A stretch of DNA of 64,000 bases from CAG-791 sp045113775 (GCA_045113775.1 JBGUJH010000067.1:1-64000), one strand, 5' to 3'; numbered from the stretch's first letter, positions 51,206 through 60,332 are shown. Numbers and translations are program-made. The notes: generated by a model not told the origin, from the sequence alone.

Positions 51206-51904
51206 TCATTCCTCCGATTTTTTGTAAATATCATACAGGCGGTTCTTGACCATATTCTCGTAAGCATTTTTCATATGCTCACTGGCAAGACGCTCTGCCA
51301 GATCCGCTTTTCCTGCCCGGATCGCCTCCATGATCGCGCGGTGCTCTTTGTTGGAGGCCGTGCTTCTCTCTATTGTCGAAAGGGTCTTTCTGCGGATCCT
51401 CATCACATATGAGTGATAATCGATCAGCTGGTGTTCCAGCATCTTGGATCCACAGGCGTCATAGAGAATGTGGTGGAACTGGTTGTCCAGCTCGGCCATC
51501 TGTTCCATATGCCCTTTTCCCGCATGGAATTCGGCCAGATAGACATTCTCTTCCATGGCTTCCAACTGTTCCGGCGTGATCCTCTCTGTTGCCCAGCGGG
51601 CGCACAGCCCTTCCAGCAGCGCCCGGATCGCGTAAATATCGCGCACGTCATTCTCCTGGATTCCTGTAACAAAGGCTCCCCTGTTGGGGATGATCTGTAC
51701 CAGGCCTTCCAGTTCCAGCTGCCTGAGCGCCTCTCTTACTGGTGTTCTGGACACCCCAAGCTCCTTGCCGATCCGTATCTCCTTGAGCTCTTCATGTTCC
51801 TTATATCTTCCGTTCAAAATATCGTTGCGAATCTTGTGGAACACCCTTCCCCTAAGAGAATACTTGTCGGAGACTTCTTTATTAAAGTCATACTCGCTGT
51901 TCAT
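51206..51904 (-). CDS. GntR family regulator, FCD (FadR) type
   Basis: A 232-residue regulator with an N-terminal winged helix (about 15-85, RKIRNDILNGRYKEHEELKEIRIGKELGVSRTPVREALRQL) and a C-terminal FCD ligand domain with Arg/His/Asp metal-type positions (HAGKGHMEQMAELDNQFHHIL). FCD regulators sense small carboxylates and related metabolites. It heads a two-gene unit with icd, so citrate, isocitrate or another organic acid is a reasonable ligand guess. Its promoter overlaps a dyad, consistent with autoregulation. Confidence 0.93.
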   Translation of the reverse strand: MNSEYDFNKEVSDKYSLRGRVFHKIRNDILNGRYKEHEELKEIRIGKELGVSRTPVREALRQLELEGLVQIIPNRGAFVTGIQENDVRDIYAIRALLEGLCARWATERITPEQLEAMEENVYLAEFHAGKGHMEQMAELDNQFHHILYDACGSKMLEHQLIDYHSYVMRIRRKTLSTIERSTASNKEHRAIMEAIRAGKADLAERLASEHMKNAYENMVKNRLYDIYKKSEE

Positions 51905-51982
51905 TTCATCTCCATTCTGCGGGCCCCATCCCGCATATTACCCCATAAATCTTCGCCACCTCATGATGGCGGCAACGTCTTG

Positions 51983-52015
51983 CATAATTGTATACATTAA
52001 ATGCAATTATGTCAA
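51983..52015 (-). promoter_or_regulatory. gntR-icd promoter with overlapping dyad
   Basis: On the minus strand TTGACA (52010-52015), 17 bases, TACAAT (51987-51992). CATAATTG (51983-51990) and CAATTATG (52004-52011) form an inverted repeat across the same promoter, and TGTATACA lies within the spacer region. This is a good candidate site for the GntR protein itself. Confidence 0.6.
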
Positions 52016-52020
52016 TTGAA

Positions 52021-52067
52021 GCGGCTGTGAATCATGAGTTTTTATCCGCTCATTTCTTCACAGCCGC
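52021..52067 (-). terminator. leuS terminator
   Basis: GCGGCTGTGA and TCACAGCCGC form a perfect 10-bp outer stem with an inner GAG/CTC pairing, 17 bases after the leuS stop. Confidence 0.7.
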
Positions 52068-52083
52068 ATTAAAGTTCAATATT

Positions 52084-54486
52084 TTATTTTACTACGATGT
52101 TGATGATCTTACCGGGTACGTAGATCTCCTTGACGATCTTCTTGCCTTCGATGAAGGACGCCACTCTCTCATTGGCCTTAGCCGCTGCAATCGCGGTATC
52201 CTTGTCGCAGCCCGCGGGGATGGTAACAGCCGCGCGGACCTTACCGTTGACCTGAACGCCGACCTCGATCGTCGCGTCTACGGTCTTGGACTCATCGAAC
52301 TCGGGCCACTCGGAAACGGTGATGAAGCCCTCTCCGCCGATCAGCTCGTAAATCTCTTCCGCAATGTGAGGAGCGAAAGGAGAAAGGAGCTTCAAGAAGA
52401 TCACCAGGTCTTCCCTGGAGATGCTGCCCTCTTTGTAGATCTCATTGATCAGGGTCATCAGAGCCGCGATAGCGGTGTTGAACTTCTGTGCCTCGATATC
52501 GTCCGTGACCTTCTTGATGGTCTTGTGCAGAAGAGTCTCGTAAGAAACCTTCTTCTTCTCATCCGTGAGCAGGTCTGTCAGGCCGGCTACACGCTCGAGG
52601 AATCTCCTGCAGCCCTTTACGGAACTGTCATTCCAAGGAGCCGCGCTGCCGTAATCGCCCATGAACAGGACGTATACTCTGAGAGTATCAGCGCCGTACT
52701 GCTTGACAATGTCCAGCGGATCGACGACGTTTCCTCTGGATTTGCTCATCTTCTCACCGTCCGAGCCCAGGATCATTCCCTGCGCAGATCGTTTCGAATA
52801 AGGCTCGGGAGTATTTACCTCGCCGATGTCATAAAGGAAACGGTGCCAGAATCTGGAGTAGATCAGGTGCCTGGTGACATGTTCCATGCCGCCGTTGTAC
52901 CAGTCTACGGGCATCCAGTATTTAAGTTTATCCATATCCGCAAATGCCTTGTCGTTGTGGGGATCGCAATAGCGGAGGAAATACCAGGAACTTCCTGCCC
53001 ACTGAGGCATTGTGTCGGTCTCTCTCTGCGCCGGTCCGCCGCACTTAGGGCATGTGCAGTTGACAAATTCCGGAATCTTGGCAAGAGGGGACTTGCCGTC
53101 TTCACCGGGTTCAAAGTCCTTAACTTCGGGAAGTCTGAGCGGGAGCTCTTCGTAAGGAACACCTACAACGCCGCACTTAGGGCAATGGATCAGTGGAATA
53201 GGCTCTCCCCAGTATCTCTGGCGGTTGAAAGCCCAGTCCTTCATCTTGAACTGCACGCCGGCGTGTCCGATACCCTTTTCCTCAAGGATTCCGATCATCT
53301 TTGCAATGGAATCCTTCTTGTTGGTAAGGCCGTTGAGATAATCGGAGTTCACCATCTCTCCGTCGCCGGTATAAGCTTCCTTGGAGATATCGCCGCCCTT
53401 TATGACCTCGATGATCGGAATATTAAATGCATGGGCGAAATCCCAGTCTCTCTGGTCATGGGCGGGAACTGCCATGATCGCGCCTGTGCCGTATCCCATC
53501 ATTACATAGTCTGCAATGAAGATCGGGATCTTCTTGCCGTTGACGGGGTTGACCGCCTCGAGGCCATCGATCCCCAGACCGGTCTTATCCTTGACCAGCT
53601 GTGTTCTCTCGAACTCGGTCTTCTTGGCGCACTCGTCTCTGTACGCGTTAATGGCGTCCATATTGGTGATGCGGTCCTGATATTTGTCGATCATGGGGTG
53701 CTCGGGAGCCATGACCATGAAAGTGACGCCGAACAACGTGTCGGGGCGGGTAGTATAGATCTCAAGCTTCTCGTCTACGCCGTCGATCGTGAAATCAACG
53801 AAAGCACCGGTGGATTTGCCGATCCAGTTGACCTGCTGCTGTTTGATGGCCTCGGGATACTCCACTGTTTCAAGGCCATTCAGGAGCTTGTCCGCGTATT
53901 CGGTGATCTTAAGATACCAGACGTCCTTGGGAAGCTGGATGACGTCGGTGTGGCAGATATCACACTTGCCGCCCTGGCTGTCCTCATTGGAGAGAACGAC
54001 CTTGCAGTGAGGGCAGTAATTGACCAGCGTCTTATCCCTGAAGACCAGACCGTGATCGAACAGTTTGAGGAAGATCCACTGCGTCCATCTGTAATAGTCA
54101 TCCTTGGAAGTATCCACTGTCCTGGACCAGTCAAAAGAGAAGCCGACGCTTCTGAGCTGATTTGAGAACTTCTCGATATTGGCGTCCGTGATCACTCTGG
54201 GATGCGTATTTGTCTTTATTGCATAGTTCTCCGTGGGAAGGCCGAAAGCATCGTAGCCGATCGGAAACAGAACATTGTAGCCCTGCATCCTGCGCTTTCT
54301 GGAAAGGACTTCCATGCTGCTGTATGCCTTGATATGGCCGACGTGCATGCCGGCTCCCCTGGGATAGGGGAATTCCACAAGGCCATAGAACTTCGGCTTA
54401 TCGCTGAAATCCTTCGCCTCAAAGAGCTTCGCGTCTTCCCATTTTTTCTGCCATTTGGGTTCAATTTTCTTAAAAACGTATTTCAT
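52084..54486 (-). CDS. leuS: Leucyl-tRNA synthetase
   Basis: The 800-residue class I synthetase charges tRNA-Leu. The HIGH-type motif is HVGH (GAGMHVGHIKAYS, about 46-58), KMSKS appears as GEKMSKSRGN, and the CP1 editing domain is present with TTRPDTLFG and GAIMAVPAHDQRDWDFA. A Cys pair region (CPHC...CDIC) lies near 180. Length is normal. AAAGGAGC precedes the ATG. No T-box is seen in the leader; a stable hairpin occupies the predicted 5' end of the mRNA. Confidence 0.97.
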   Translation of the reverse strand: MKYVFKKIEPKWQKKWEDAKLFEAKDFSDKPKFYGLVEFPYPRGAGMHVGHIKAYSSMEVLSRKRRMQGYNVLFPIGYDAFGLPTENYAIKTNTHPRVITDANIEKFSNQLRSVGFSFDWSRTVDTSKDDYYRWTQWIFLKLFDHGLVFRDKTLVNYCPHCKVVLSNEDSQGGKCDICHTDVIQLPKDVWYLKITEYADKLLNGLETVEYPEAIKQQQVNWIGKSTGAFVDFTIDGVDEKLEIYTTRPDTLFGVTFMVMAPEHPMIDKYQDRITNMDAINAYRDECAKKTEFERTQLVKDKTGLGIDGLEAVNPVNGKKIPIFIADYVMMGYGTGAIMAVPAHDQRDWDFAHAFNIPIIEVIKGGDISKEAYTGDGEMVNSDYLNGLTNKKDSIAKMIGILEEKGIGHAGVQFKMKDWAFNRQRYWGEPIPLIHCPKCGVVGVPYEELPLRLPEVKDFEPGEDGKSPLAKIPEFVNCTCPKCGGPAQRETDTMPQWAGSSWYFLRYCDPHNDKAFADMDKLKYWMPVDWYNGGMEHVTRHLIYSRFWHRFLYDIGEVNTPEPYSKRSAQGMILGSDGEKMSKSRGNVVDPLDIVKQYGADTLRVYVLFMGDYGSAAPWNDSSVKGCRRFLERVAGLTDLLTDEKKKVSYETLLHKTIKKVTDDIEAQKFNTAIAALMTLINEIYKEGSISREDLVIFLKLLSPFAPHIAEEIYELIGGEGFITVSEWPEFDESKTVDATIEVGVQVNGKVRAAVTIPAGCDKDTAIAAAKANERVASFIEGKKIVKEIYVPGKIINIVVK

Positions 54487-54509
54487 GAAACAGCTCCTTT
54501 ACAATGATA

Positions 54510-54546
54510 CAAGATGTTATGCCGCGCTCAGCGGGATAACATCTTG
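54510..54546 (-). promoter_or_regulatory. 5'-end hairpin in the leuS leader
   Basis: CAAGATGTTAT and ATAACATCTTG form a perfect 11-bp stem capped by an inner CCGC/GCGG stem. The predicted transcription start (about 54543) falls at its upstream edge, so the mRNA would begin with this hairpin. No T run follows, so it is not an intrinsic terminator. It could protect the 5' end or be a protein-binding dyad. Confidence 0.5.
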
Positions 54547-54549
54547 TTC

Positions 54550-54579
54550 ATTCTAATCCCCATAATACAGCTTTGTCAA
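54550..54579 (-). promoter_or_regulatory. leuS promoter
   Basis: On the minus strand TTGACA (54574-54579, consensus), 18 bases, TAGAAT (54550-54555). Confidence 0.7.
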
Positions 54580-54654
54580 ACCTGATGCTTTATTATCCGG
54601 CATTTTATACTATGAATATAAAAACTCCGCGGATAATTTCGCGCCGCTGACCCT

Positions 54655-56547
54655 TTACCTCTCTCTGACCAGTCCGCTTCTGTAGGCTTTCAATAGTTCC
54701 TTCAGATCCTTGATCCTCTCGCGGATGATCACGCCCTGGTCGGTGTCGGCGATCATGATGCGGTCCTCTTCCTCTTCCACGATCTCTGTATCCGAATGGA
54801 TATCCACATTCTCTTCCAGCGCTTTTTTGAGGCTCTCGAAAGGCTGATGAGTTTTGAGCTTCATGCCGTGTGAATTGAAGATCAGCGTGTATCCGGCAAT
54901 TCCGGTCGCCTTCTGGTAAGCCTTGCAGAAACCTCCGTCTATGACATAGAGCTTTCCGTCCGCGCGGATCGGGGACTCCCCCTTCTTTACGTTGACCGGC
55001 GTGTGTCCGTTAATGATATGGCTCCGGTCAGAATACAGGCCGAACTCGTGCAATATCATCTTTGCTGTGCGTTTCTCTCTGTTGTAGACGTAATAGGAAT
55101 TGCGCGGCTCCTTCCACGTGCTCTTATCTTCAAGATAGGTCCTCTCAAAAGTCTTGATCACTCTGCCGAACAGCGGTGAGTCATACCCGCACCAAAGATA
55201 CCATAGAAAGTCTACGCTGCTCTGATCCGGGGCGCTCCACGCCCTTCTGACTTCCTGGTCCACCTTGTCCAGGAACGCTCTTCCCTGCACCGGCTCTCCC
55301 CAGAAATCGACGCGTGCAAAATTACCGTCCTCATCGAGCGGGATGCATCCGTGATAGAGGAGATTCTCATTGACGCACTTGTACATGGAGCCGTGGGAAT
55401 ACAGGAAATCCACATGCTGGCGCAGACGGACAGAGTGCGTAAACGCATGTTTCAGGTCTCTGACCACAATTTCTTCTTCGGGACTGAGCCTAAAGGGATC
55501 ATTCCTGTCAATCGTAGGAAAGTCGTGGGTTTTCAGCGGATGGACAATACCGTCGAGTTTAATGGAGTAATTGTCCCAGTCCACCTGTCCCAACAGCATG
55601 CGGTCTTCCATTTTATACTCCGGATGCCTTCGGATCAGCTGGCCTTCCAGTTTGAAGATCAGCACCGAGATCGCCTTCTTGAGGGGATCCATTCCCTCCT
55701 CGGGGGTGTAAGTCTTTTCAGCGAACAGCACCAGATTTCTCATGCTGATGCCGTATCCGTTTTCCAGCACCTCATAATTTCCGTACTTGACATTGTTGTT
55801 GATACAGACAAAAATGCTGGCCGGATTTCCTGCTGCGGCCCCCATCCACAGGATATCGTGATTGCCCCACTGTATATCAAGCTCGTTTTCATAATTCATT
55901 AAAAGATCCATGATTCTGTCCGCATGCTCTCCGCGGTCGAAAATATCGCCGAGAATGTGCAGGCGGTCCACGATCAGTCTCTTTGACAGAGTACAGAGCG
56001 CCACAATAAAATCGTCCGCGCTCTTAGTGTCCATAATAGAATCGAGGATCTTAGAATGATACAGCGCGCGGTTGTTGTCTTCGTCCTTCTGTGCATGCAG
56101 CAATTCATCGATGATAAAGGCAAATTCCCTCGGCATAGCCTTGCGCACTTTGGAGCGGGTATACTTGGAAGACGCGTAGCGGGTAAGTTCGATCAGTCTC
56201 TCCAGCATCTGTTTATACAGAAGACGGGGAATCTCTCCTCCCTGTTTCATCCTCTCCAGTTCCTCCTGCGGATAGTAGATCAATGTGCAGAGCTGTGCCT
56301 GCTCGGCAGGTGTCAGCGTGTCTCCGAAAAGAAGCGCTACTTTCTCCTTGATCACGCCCGCACAATTATTGAGAATATGTTTAAACGCTTCATATTCCCC
56401 GTGCAGGTCGCTCATATAATGTTCCGTTCCCTTTGGAAGGTTCAGGATCGCCTGCAGATTAATGATCTCCGCGAAGGCAGCCCTGCGATTTGGAAACTCC
56501 CTGGCAAGCAGTTCCAGAATCTTTCTTTTTTCTAAAGTCAACTCCAT
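54655..56547 (-). CDS. fbp: Fructose-1,6-bisphosphatase class III
   Basis: The 630-residue gluconeogenic phosphatase of the Firmicutes class III (FBPase_2) has a calcineurin-like core. Metal motifs are SDLHGEYEAF (about 43-52), LGDIFDRGEHAD, WGNHDILWMGAA and a late INGHTPVN. The sequence starts MELTLEKRKILELLAREFPN. It uses AGGGGATG upstream. It sits alone between leuS and the EF-G-like gene. With ppdK elsewhere in the window it fits a gluconeogenesis-capable anaerobe. Confidence 0.96.
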   Translation of the reverse strand: MELTLEKRKILELLAREFPNRRAAFAEIINLQAILNLPKGTEHYMSDLHGEYEAFKHILNNCAGVIKEKVALLFGDTLTPAEQAQLCTLIYYPQEELERMKQGGEIPRLLYKQMLERLIELTRYASSKYTRSKVRKAMPREFAFIIDELLHAQKDEDNNRALYHSKILDSIMDTKSADDFIVALCTLSKRLIVDRLHILGDIFDRGEHADRIMDLLMNYENELDIQWGNHDILWMGAAAGNPASIFVCINNNVKYGNYEVLENGYGISMRNLVLFAEKTYTPEEGMDPLKKAISVLIFKLEGQLIRRHPEYKMEDRMLLGQVDWDNYSIKLDGIVHPLKTHDFPTIDRNDPFRLSPEEEIVVRDLKHAFTHSVRLRQHVDFLYSHGSMYKCVNENLLYHGCIPLDEDGNFARVDFWGEPVQGRAFLDKVDQEVRRAWSAPDQSSVDFLWYLWCGYDSPLFGRVIKTFERTYLEDKSTWKEPRNSYYVYNREKRTAKMILHEFGLYSDRSHIINGHTPVNVKKGESPIRADGKLYVIDGGFCKAYQKATGIAGYTLIFNSHGMKLKTHQPFESLKKALEENVDIHSDTEIVEEEEDRIMIADTDQGVIIRERIKDLKELLKAYRSGLVRER

Positions 56548-56696
56548 AATTCATCCCCTTTTTGTTTATCCCTGAACTTCACATCTTCCGACCTGTCATA
56601 TCTTGATAGATGATTTCAGTATACAGGATTTTGACAGGTAAAAAGCTAAAAAGACCCTAAACCGGGAACGCATTATGAAATGATTCGTTCATTTGA

Positions 56697-56718
56697 CGGC
56701 TTATCGCACAAAAAAAGA
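56697..56718. repeat. 22-base shared sequence, copy 2
   Basis: Identical over 22 bases to 49895-49916 and in the same position, immediately past the T run of the terminator for the EF-G-like gene. Confidence 0.6.
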
Positions 56719-56744
56719 GGCTGTCACATTGCTGTGACAGCCTC
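56717..56744 (-). terminator. Terminator of the EF-G-like gene
   Basis: GAGGCTGTCACA and TGTGACAGCCTC form a perfect 12-bp stem with a four-base loop, followed by seven Ts on the minus strand. Confidence 0.92.
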
Positions 56745-56812
56745 TCATCATACATATTCTACCGGACTCATATCCTGCATAGGCGAAAGACTCTCCACCC
56801 GATTCAGAAGGA

Positions 56813-58903
56813 TCAGTCTTCTGTGCCCTCTTCAAGCTGCTTCGCTCTGGCTTCGACTTCCTTAGCCTGAATATCAGCAGGAGCCTGCTCATATCTGCAG
56901 AATTCATAAGCGTAGTCGCCGCGTCCGCCGGTCATGGAGCGAAGGACTGTGCAGTAGTCGAACAGTTCGGACTGAGGAACTTCCGCCTCAACGACCTGCT
57001 TTCCGCCGCCGATGGGGTTCATTCCGAGCACTCTGCCGCGTCTCTTGTTCAGGTCGCCCATAACGTCTCCGGTGTATGCATCCGGAATTGTGACCTTAAG
57101 GCTTACGATGGGCTCAAGCAGAACAGGGCCTGCTTCCATGAAGCCCTTCTTGAAGGCCTGGATCGAAGCGGTCTTGAACGCCATTTCCGAGGAGTCTACC
57201 GGATGGTAGGATCCATCGTACAGTACGCAGTTGACGCCGACAACGGGATAACCGGCAAGCGGTCCTCTCTGTACGGACTCGATGATACCCTTTTCAACTG
57301 CAGGGAAGTAGTTCTTGGGAACGCTGCCGCCCACGACTTCATCGCTGAACTCATAAGCCTTGGTCTGGTCGCCGAGAGGGCTGTATCTCATCTTGACGTG
57401 ACCGTACTGGCCGTGTCCGCCGGACTGCTTCTTGTACTTGTACTCTACGTCGGAGGTCTTGCGGATAGTCTCTCTGTAAGCTACCTTCGGAGCCATCGTA
57501 TCGATCTCGACCTTGTACTCGTTCTTGAGCATGCTCTTGACAACTTCAAGCTGCATGTCGCCGATACCGTACATAAGAGTCTGCTTGTTGGCGGCGTCGT
57601 TCTCCATTCTGAAAGTAGGATCTTCAGAGGAGATCTTGGCCATAGCCTGCGCGATCTTATCTACGTCGTTCTTGTTCTTAGCCTTATATCTGATATAGGT
57701 ATAAGGAGTTGAGATCTCAGTCTTGCCGTACTGGATCGGAACAGCCTTTGTGGAAAGGGAATCGCCGGTCTTAGCATCGCCGAGCTTAGCAACTGCGCCG
57801 AGGTCGCCTGCGTGAAGCTCAGGAACTTCGGTAGTCTTGTTGCCCTGCATGATGTAGAGCTTGCCGATCCTCATTTCAGTCTCAAGATTTGTGTCATAGA
57901 CAGTATCATCTGTCTTAAAGACGCCGGAACGGATCTTGATCAGGGAATATCTTCCGATGAAAGGATCCACGATGGTCTTGAAGATGTATGCGCTCTTAGA
58001 CTTGGAGAAATCGAAGTTGGCCTCAAAGATCTCATTGGTCTTGAGATTGATGCCGCTCACCTTGCGGTGCTCGGGGCTGGGCATGTACTTGACGATATCA
58101 TCCAGCAGTGTGAAGACGCCGCGGCAGATGGTGCTTGCGCCCATCTCTACGGGAACGATGGAGCCGTCCAGGACCTGGGATCTCACGGCTGACCTGATCT
58201 CTGCCTCTGAGAATACGTCGCCTTCAAAATAGCGCTCCATGAACTCTTCACTTGTCTCTGCTACTGTCTCCATCAGAGTGTCGCGGTAATTCTCAAGGTA
58301 CTCCTGGCTGTAATCCGGCACTGCGCACTCTACAGCATCCTTGCCTTTCCACTCAAACGCCTTCTCGGCGATGACATTGACATATCCCGCAAACTTCTCG
58401 TTCACACGGAAGGGGAAGTTGAAGGGAGCGATCTTCTTTCCGTACATCTCGGAAAGCTGCTCTACCACTGAACGATAGGAAACATTATCGATATCCATAT
58501 CAGTAACAAAGAACATTCTGGGGATGTTGTATTTCTCGCACAGATCCCATGCTCTCTCAGTGCCTACCTCGACACCGGCCTTACCGGAGATGACGATGAT
58601 GGCTGCATCGGCAACACTGATCGCTTCCTCGACTTCACCTACGAAGTCAAAGTATCCGGGAGTGTCCAGAATATTGATCTTGCAGTCCTGCCACTCGATG
58701 GGGATAAGAGAAGTCTTAATAGAGAAACCTCTCTTCTGCTCTTCCTTAGTAAAATCGCTGACAGTGTTTCCGTCCTCGACTTTGCCGACTCTTGAAGTAA
58801 CACCTGCGAGGTAGCACATTGCCTCCGCCAGTGTTGTCTTTCCTGCACCACCGTGACCCAGAAGAACGATATTCCTGATCTTATCGGTTGTATAAACTTT
58901 CAT
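56813..58903 (-). CDS. EF-G-like translational GTPase with altered G4 motif
   Basis: The 696-residue protein has the EF-G five-domain layout. G1 is GHGGAGKTT, G3 is DTPGYFDF (DTPGHVDF in classical EF-G), domain IV begins near 480 (YRETIRKTSDVEYKYKKQSGGHGQYG) and the C-terminal domain has VVEAEVPQSELFDYCTVLRSMTGGRG. The G4 motif, normally NKMD, reads TDMD (FFVTDMDID), so nucleotide recognition may be altered. The start is the ATG after GGAGG; an upstream extension is unlikely. It is not near the str operon, so this is probably an accessory EF-G-like factor, with canonical fusA elsewhere. Confidence 0.9.
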   Translation of the reverse strand: MKVYTTDKIRNIVLLGHGGAGKTTLAEAMCYLAGVTSRVGKVEDGNTVSDFTKEEQKRGFSIKTSLIPIEWQDCKINILDTPGYFDFVGEVEEAISVADAAIIVISGKAGVEVGTERAWDLCEKYNIPRMFFVTDMDIDNVSYRSVVEQLSEMYGKKIAPFNFPFRVNEKFAGYVNVIAEKAFEWKGKDAVECAVPDYSQEYLENYRDTLMETVAETSEEFMERYFEGDVFSEAEIRSAVRSQVLDGSIVPVEMGASTICRGVFTLLDDIVKYMPSPEHRKVSGINLKTNEIFEANFDFSKSKSAYIFKTIVDPFIGRYSLIKIRSGVFKTDDTVYDTNLETEMRIGKLYIMQGNKTTEVPELHAGDLGAVAKLGDAKTGDSLSTKAVPIQYGKTEISTPYTYIRYKAKNKNDVDKIAQAMAKISSEDPTFRMENDAANKQTLMYGIGDMQLEVVKSMLKNEYKVEIDTMAPKVAYRETIRKTSDVEYKYKKQSGGHGQYGHVKMRYSPLGDQTKAYEFSDEVVGGSVPKNYFPAVEKGIIESVQRGPLAGYPVVGVNCVLYDGSYHPVDSSEMAFKTASIQAFKKGFMEAGPVLLEPIVSLKVTIPDAYTGDVMGDLNKRRGRVLGMNPIGGGKQVVEAEVPQSELFDYCTVLRSMTGGRGDYAYEFCRYEQAPADIQAKEVEARAKQLEEGTED

Positions 58904-58977
58904 TTCCAGACCTCCACTATACCAAAATTTAGAACATTTGCAGTCCGTACCGATGACGTCTACAAACAGTCTTGTAT

Positions 58978-59006
58978 ATTTTAGCAATTCTTCCCTCCGT
59001 TTACAA
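58978..59006 (-). promoter_or_regulatory. Promoter of the EF-G-like gene
   Basis: On the minus strand TTGTAA (59001-59006), 17 bases, TAAAAT (58978-58983). Confidence 0.55.
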
Positions 59007-59097
59007 GAAGTATATTAGGAAGTTTGCGCAGAGAATGGCTGTCTGAAAGGTCATTTCTGCAGATTATTTTTAAAAAAGAGCCCTTCGCCAAAGCATA

Positions 59098-59126
59098 TTG
59101 ACTTCAGCGCGTTGAAGTAATATAGT
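59098..59126 (+). promoter_or_regulatory. tyrA promoter
   Basis: TTGACT (59098-59103), 17 bases, TATAGT (59121-59126). A perfect 12-base palindrome AACGGATCCGTT (59150-59161) lies about 20 bases downstream of the predicted start and could be an operator. Confidence 0.6.
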
Positions 59127-59193
59127 ATAGGTCAGCACGGACCTCTGCGAACGGATCCGTTAATCACAGACAAAGATAAAGGATAATAGTCTT

Positions 59194-60306
59194 ATGAAAG
59201 AAATGATCGCATCGGCAGACAGAAATACATTCGGCTTTGTTGGCCTTGGCCTGATCGGGGGTTCCATCGCGAGGGCTGTCCGGAAATACATACCCGGAGC
59301 GCGGATCACGGCATATACCCCTCATCCCGAAACCGTACAGGAGGCCATAGACGACGGCGTTGTAAATGAGTATGTCCCCGAAGTCGGCGAGGGATTCGGC
59401 GGCTGCGACGTCATCTTTCTCTGCGCTCCCGTCGAACACAACGCATTAAATCTTCACATGCTCAGACCTTTTATCAAGCCGGGCATGATCCTCACCGATG
59501 TGGGCAGTACCAAATCAGATATTCACCGAGCCGTGCGGGAGGCGGGACTGGAGAGCTTTTTTATCGGCGGGCATCCCATGGCAGGAAGCGAGCGCATCGG
59601 ATACAGGAACTCCAAGTCAGGCCTTCTGGAAAACGCGTACTACATCCTCACGCCCGAACCTGAAGTCGATGTAGAGGATGTGGAGTGGATGTTCCAATTC
59701 GTCGAGACTATAAGAGCTCTTCCGATGATCGTCTCCTGTGAGCGCCACGATTACGCGGTGGCGGCTATCAGCCATGTTCCGCACGTCATCTCGGCAAGCC
59801 TGGTCAACCTGGTAAAAGAGAGCGACGACGAGAACCAGTTCATGAAGACCATCGCCGCGGGCGGTTTCAAGGACATCACCAGGATTTCCTCTTCCTCCCC
59901 CGTCATGTGGGAGCAGATCTGCATGACCAATACGGACAATATCAGGGAGCTTTTAGACAAATACATTAGCGACCTCATGCAGTTCAGAAAGTCCCTGGAC
60001 CAGAGGGACAACCGGTCGATCAATCAGTTTTTTGACAGCGCCAGACAGTACCGCGAGAGCTTTGCGGACATCTCAAGCGGCCCGATCAAGAAAACTTATA
60101 TCATGCACGTGGACATCGAGGACCGTCCCGGTGTTCTGGCCGAGGTCGTCATGTATCTGGCGATCGCAGGGATCAATATCAAGAACATCGGCATTACCCA
60201 CAACCGCGAATACCAGCAAGGTGTTCTGAGAGTTGAGTGCCACTCTTCTGACGGACTGCAAAAGGCGCGAGATCTTCTGGCAAGCCGCAATTATTCTGTA
60301 TATTGA
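59194..60306 (+). CDS. tyrA: Prephenate dehydrogenase with ACT domain
   Basis: The 370-residue enzyme converts prephenate to 4-hydroxyphenylpyruvate in tyrosine synthesis. The Rossmann motif GFVGLGLIGGSIARAVRKY is at about 13-31, and GGHPMAGSERIGY carries the catalytic His. A C-terminal ACT domain (about 295-370, IMHVDIEDRPGVLAEVVMYLAIAGINI) suggests amino-acid feedback control. AAAGGA precedes the ATG. aroA follows on the same strand after 94 bases that contain palindromic repeats and a weak terminator-like hairpin. Confidence 0.96.
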   Translation: MKEMIASADRNTFGFVGLGLIGGSIARAVRKYIPGARITAYTPHPETVQEAIDDGVVNEYVPEVGEGFGGCDVIFLCAPVEHNALNLHMLRPFIKPGMILTDVGSTKSDIHRAVREAGLESFFIGGHPMAGSERIGYRNSKSGLLENAYYILTPEPEVDVEDVEWMFQFVETIRALPMIVSCERHDYAVAAISHVPHVISASLVNLVKESDDENQFMKTIAAGGFKDITRISSSSPVMWEQICMTNTDNIRELLDKYISDLMQFRKSLDQRDNRSINQFFDSARQYRESFADISSGPIKKTYIMHVDIEDRPGVLAEVVMYLAIAGINIKNIGITHNREYQQGVLRVECHSSDGLQKARDLLASRNYSVY

Positions 60307-60332
60307 CAGCCGGCAGCGCCTTCGATCAGGCA

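Noticed and set aside
51184..51267. Longer N-terminus of isocitrate dehydrogenase starting at 51267
   Set aside because: The extension overlaps the GntR gene and lacks similarity to the family; the ATG at 51183 has a strong ribosome binding site.
51988..54165. 725-residue plus-strand open frame
   Set aside because: Antisense to leuS, no start signal, no recognisable domain.
54487..54654. T-box leader for leuS
   Set aside because: No T-box core (TGGNACCGCG) and no terminator/antiterminator pair; the leader is only about 60 bases long.
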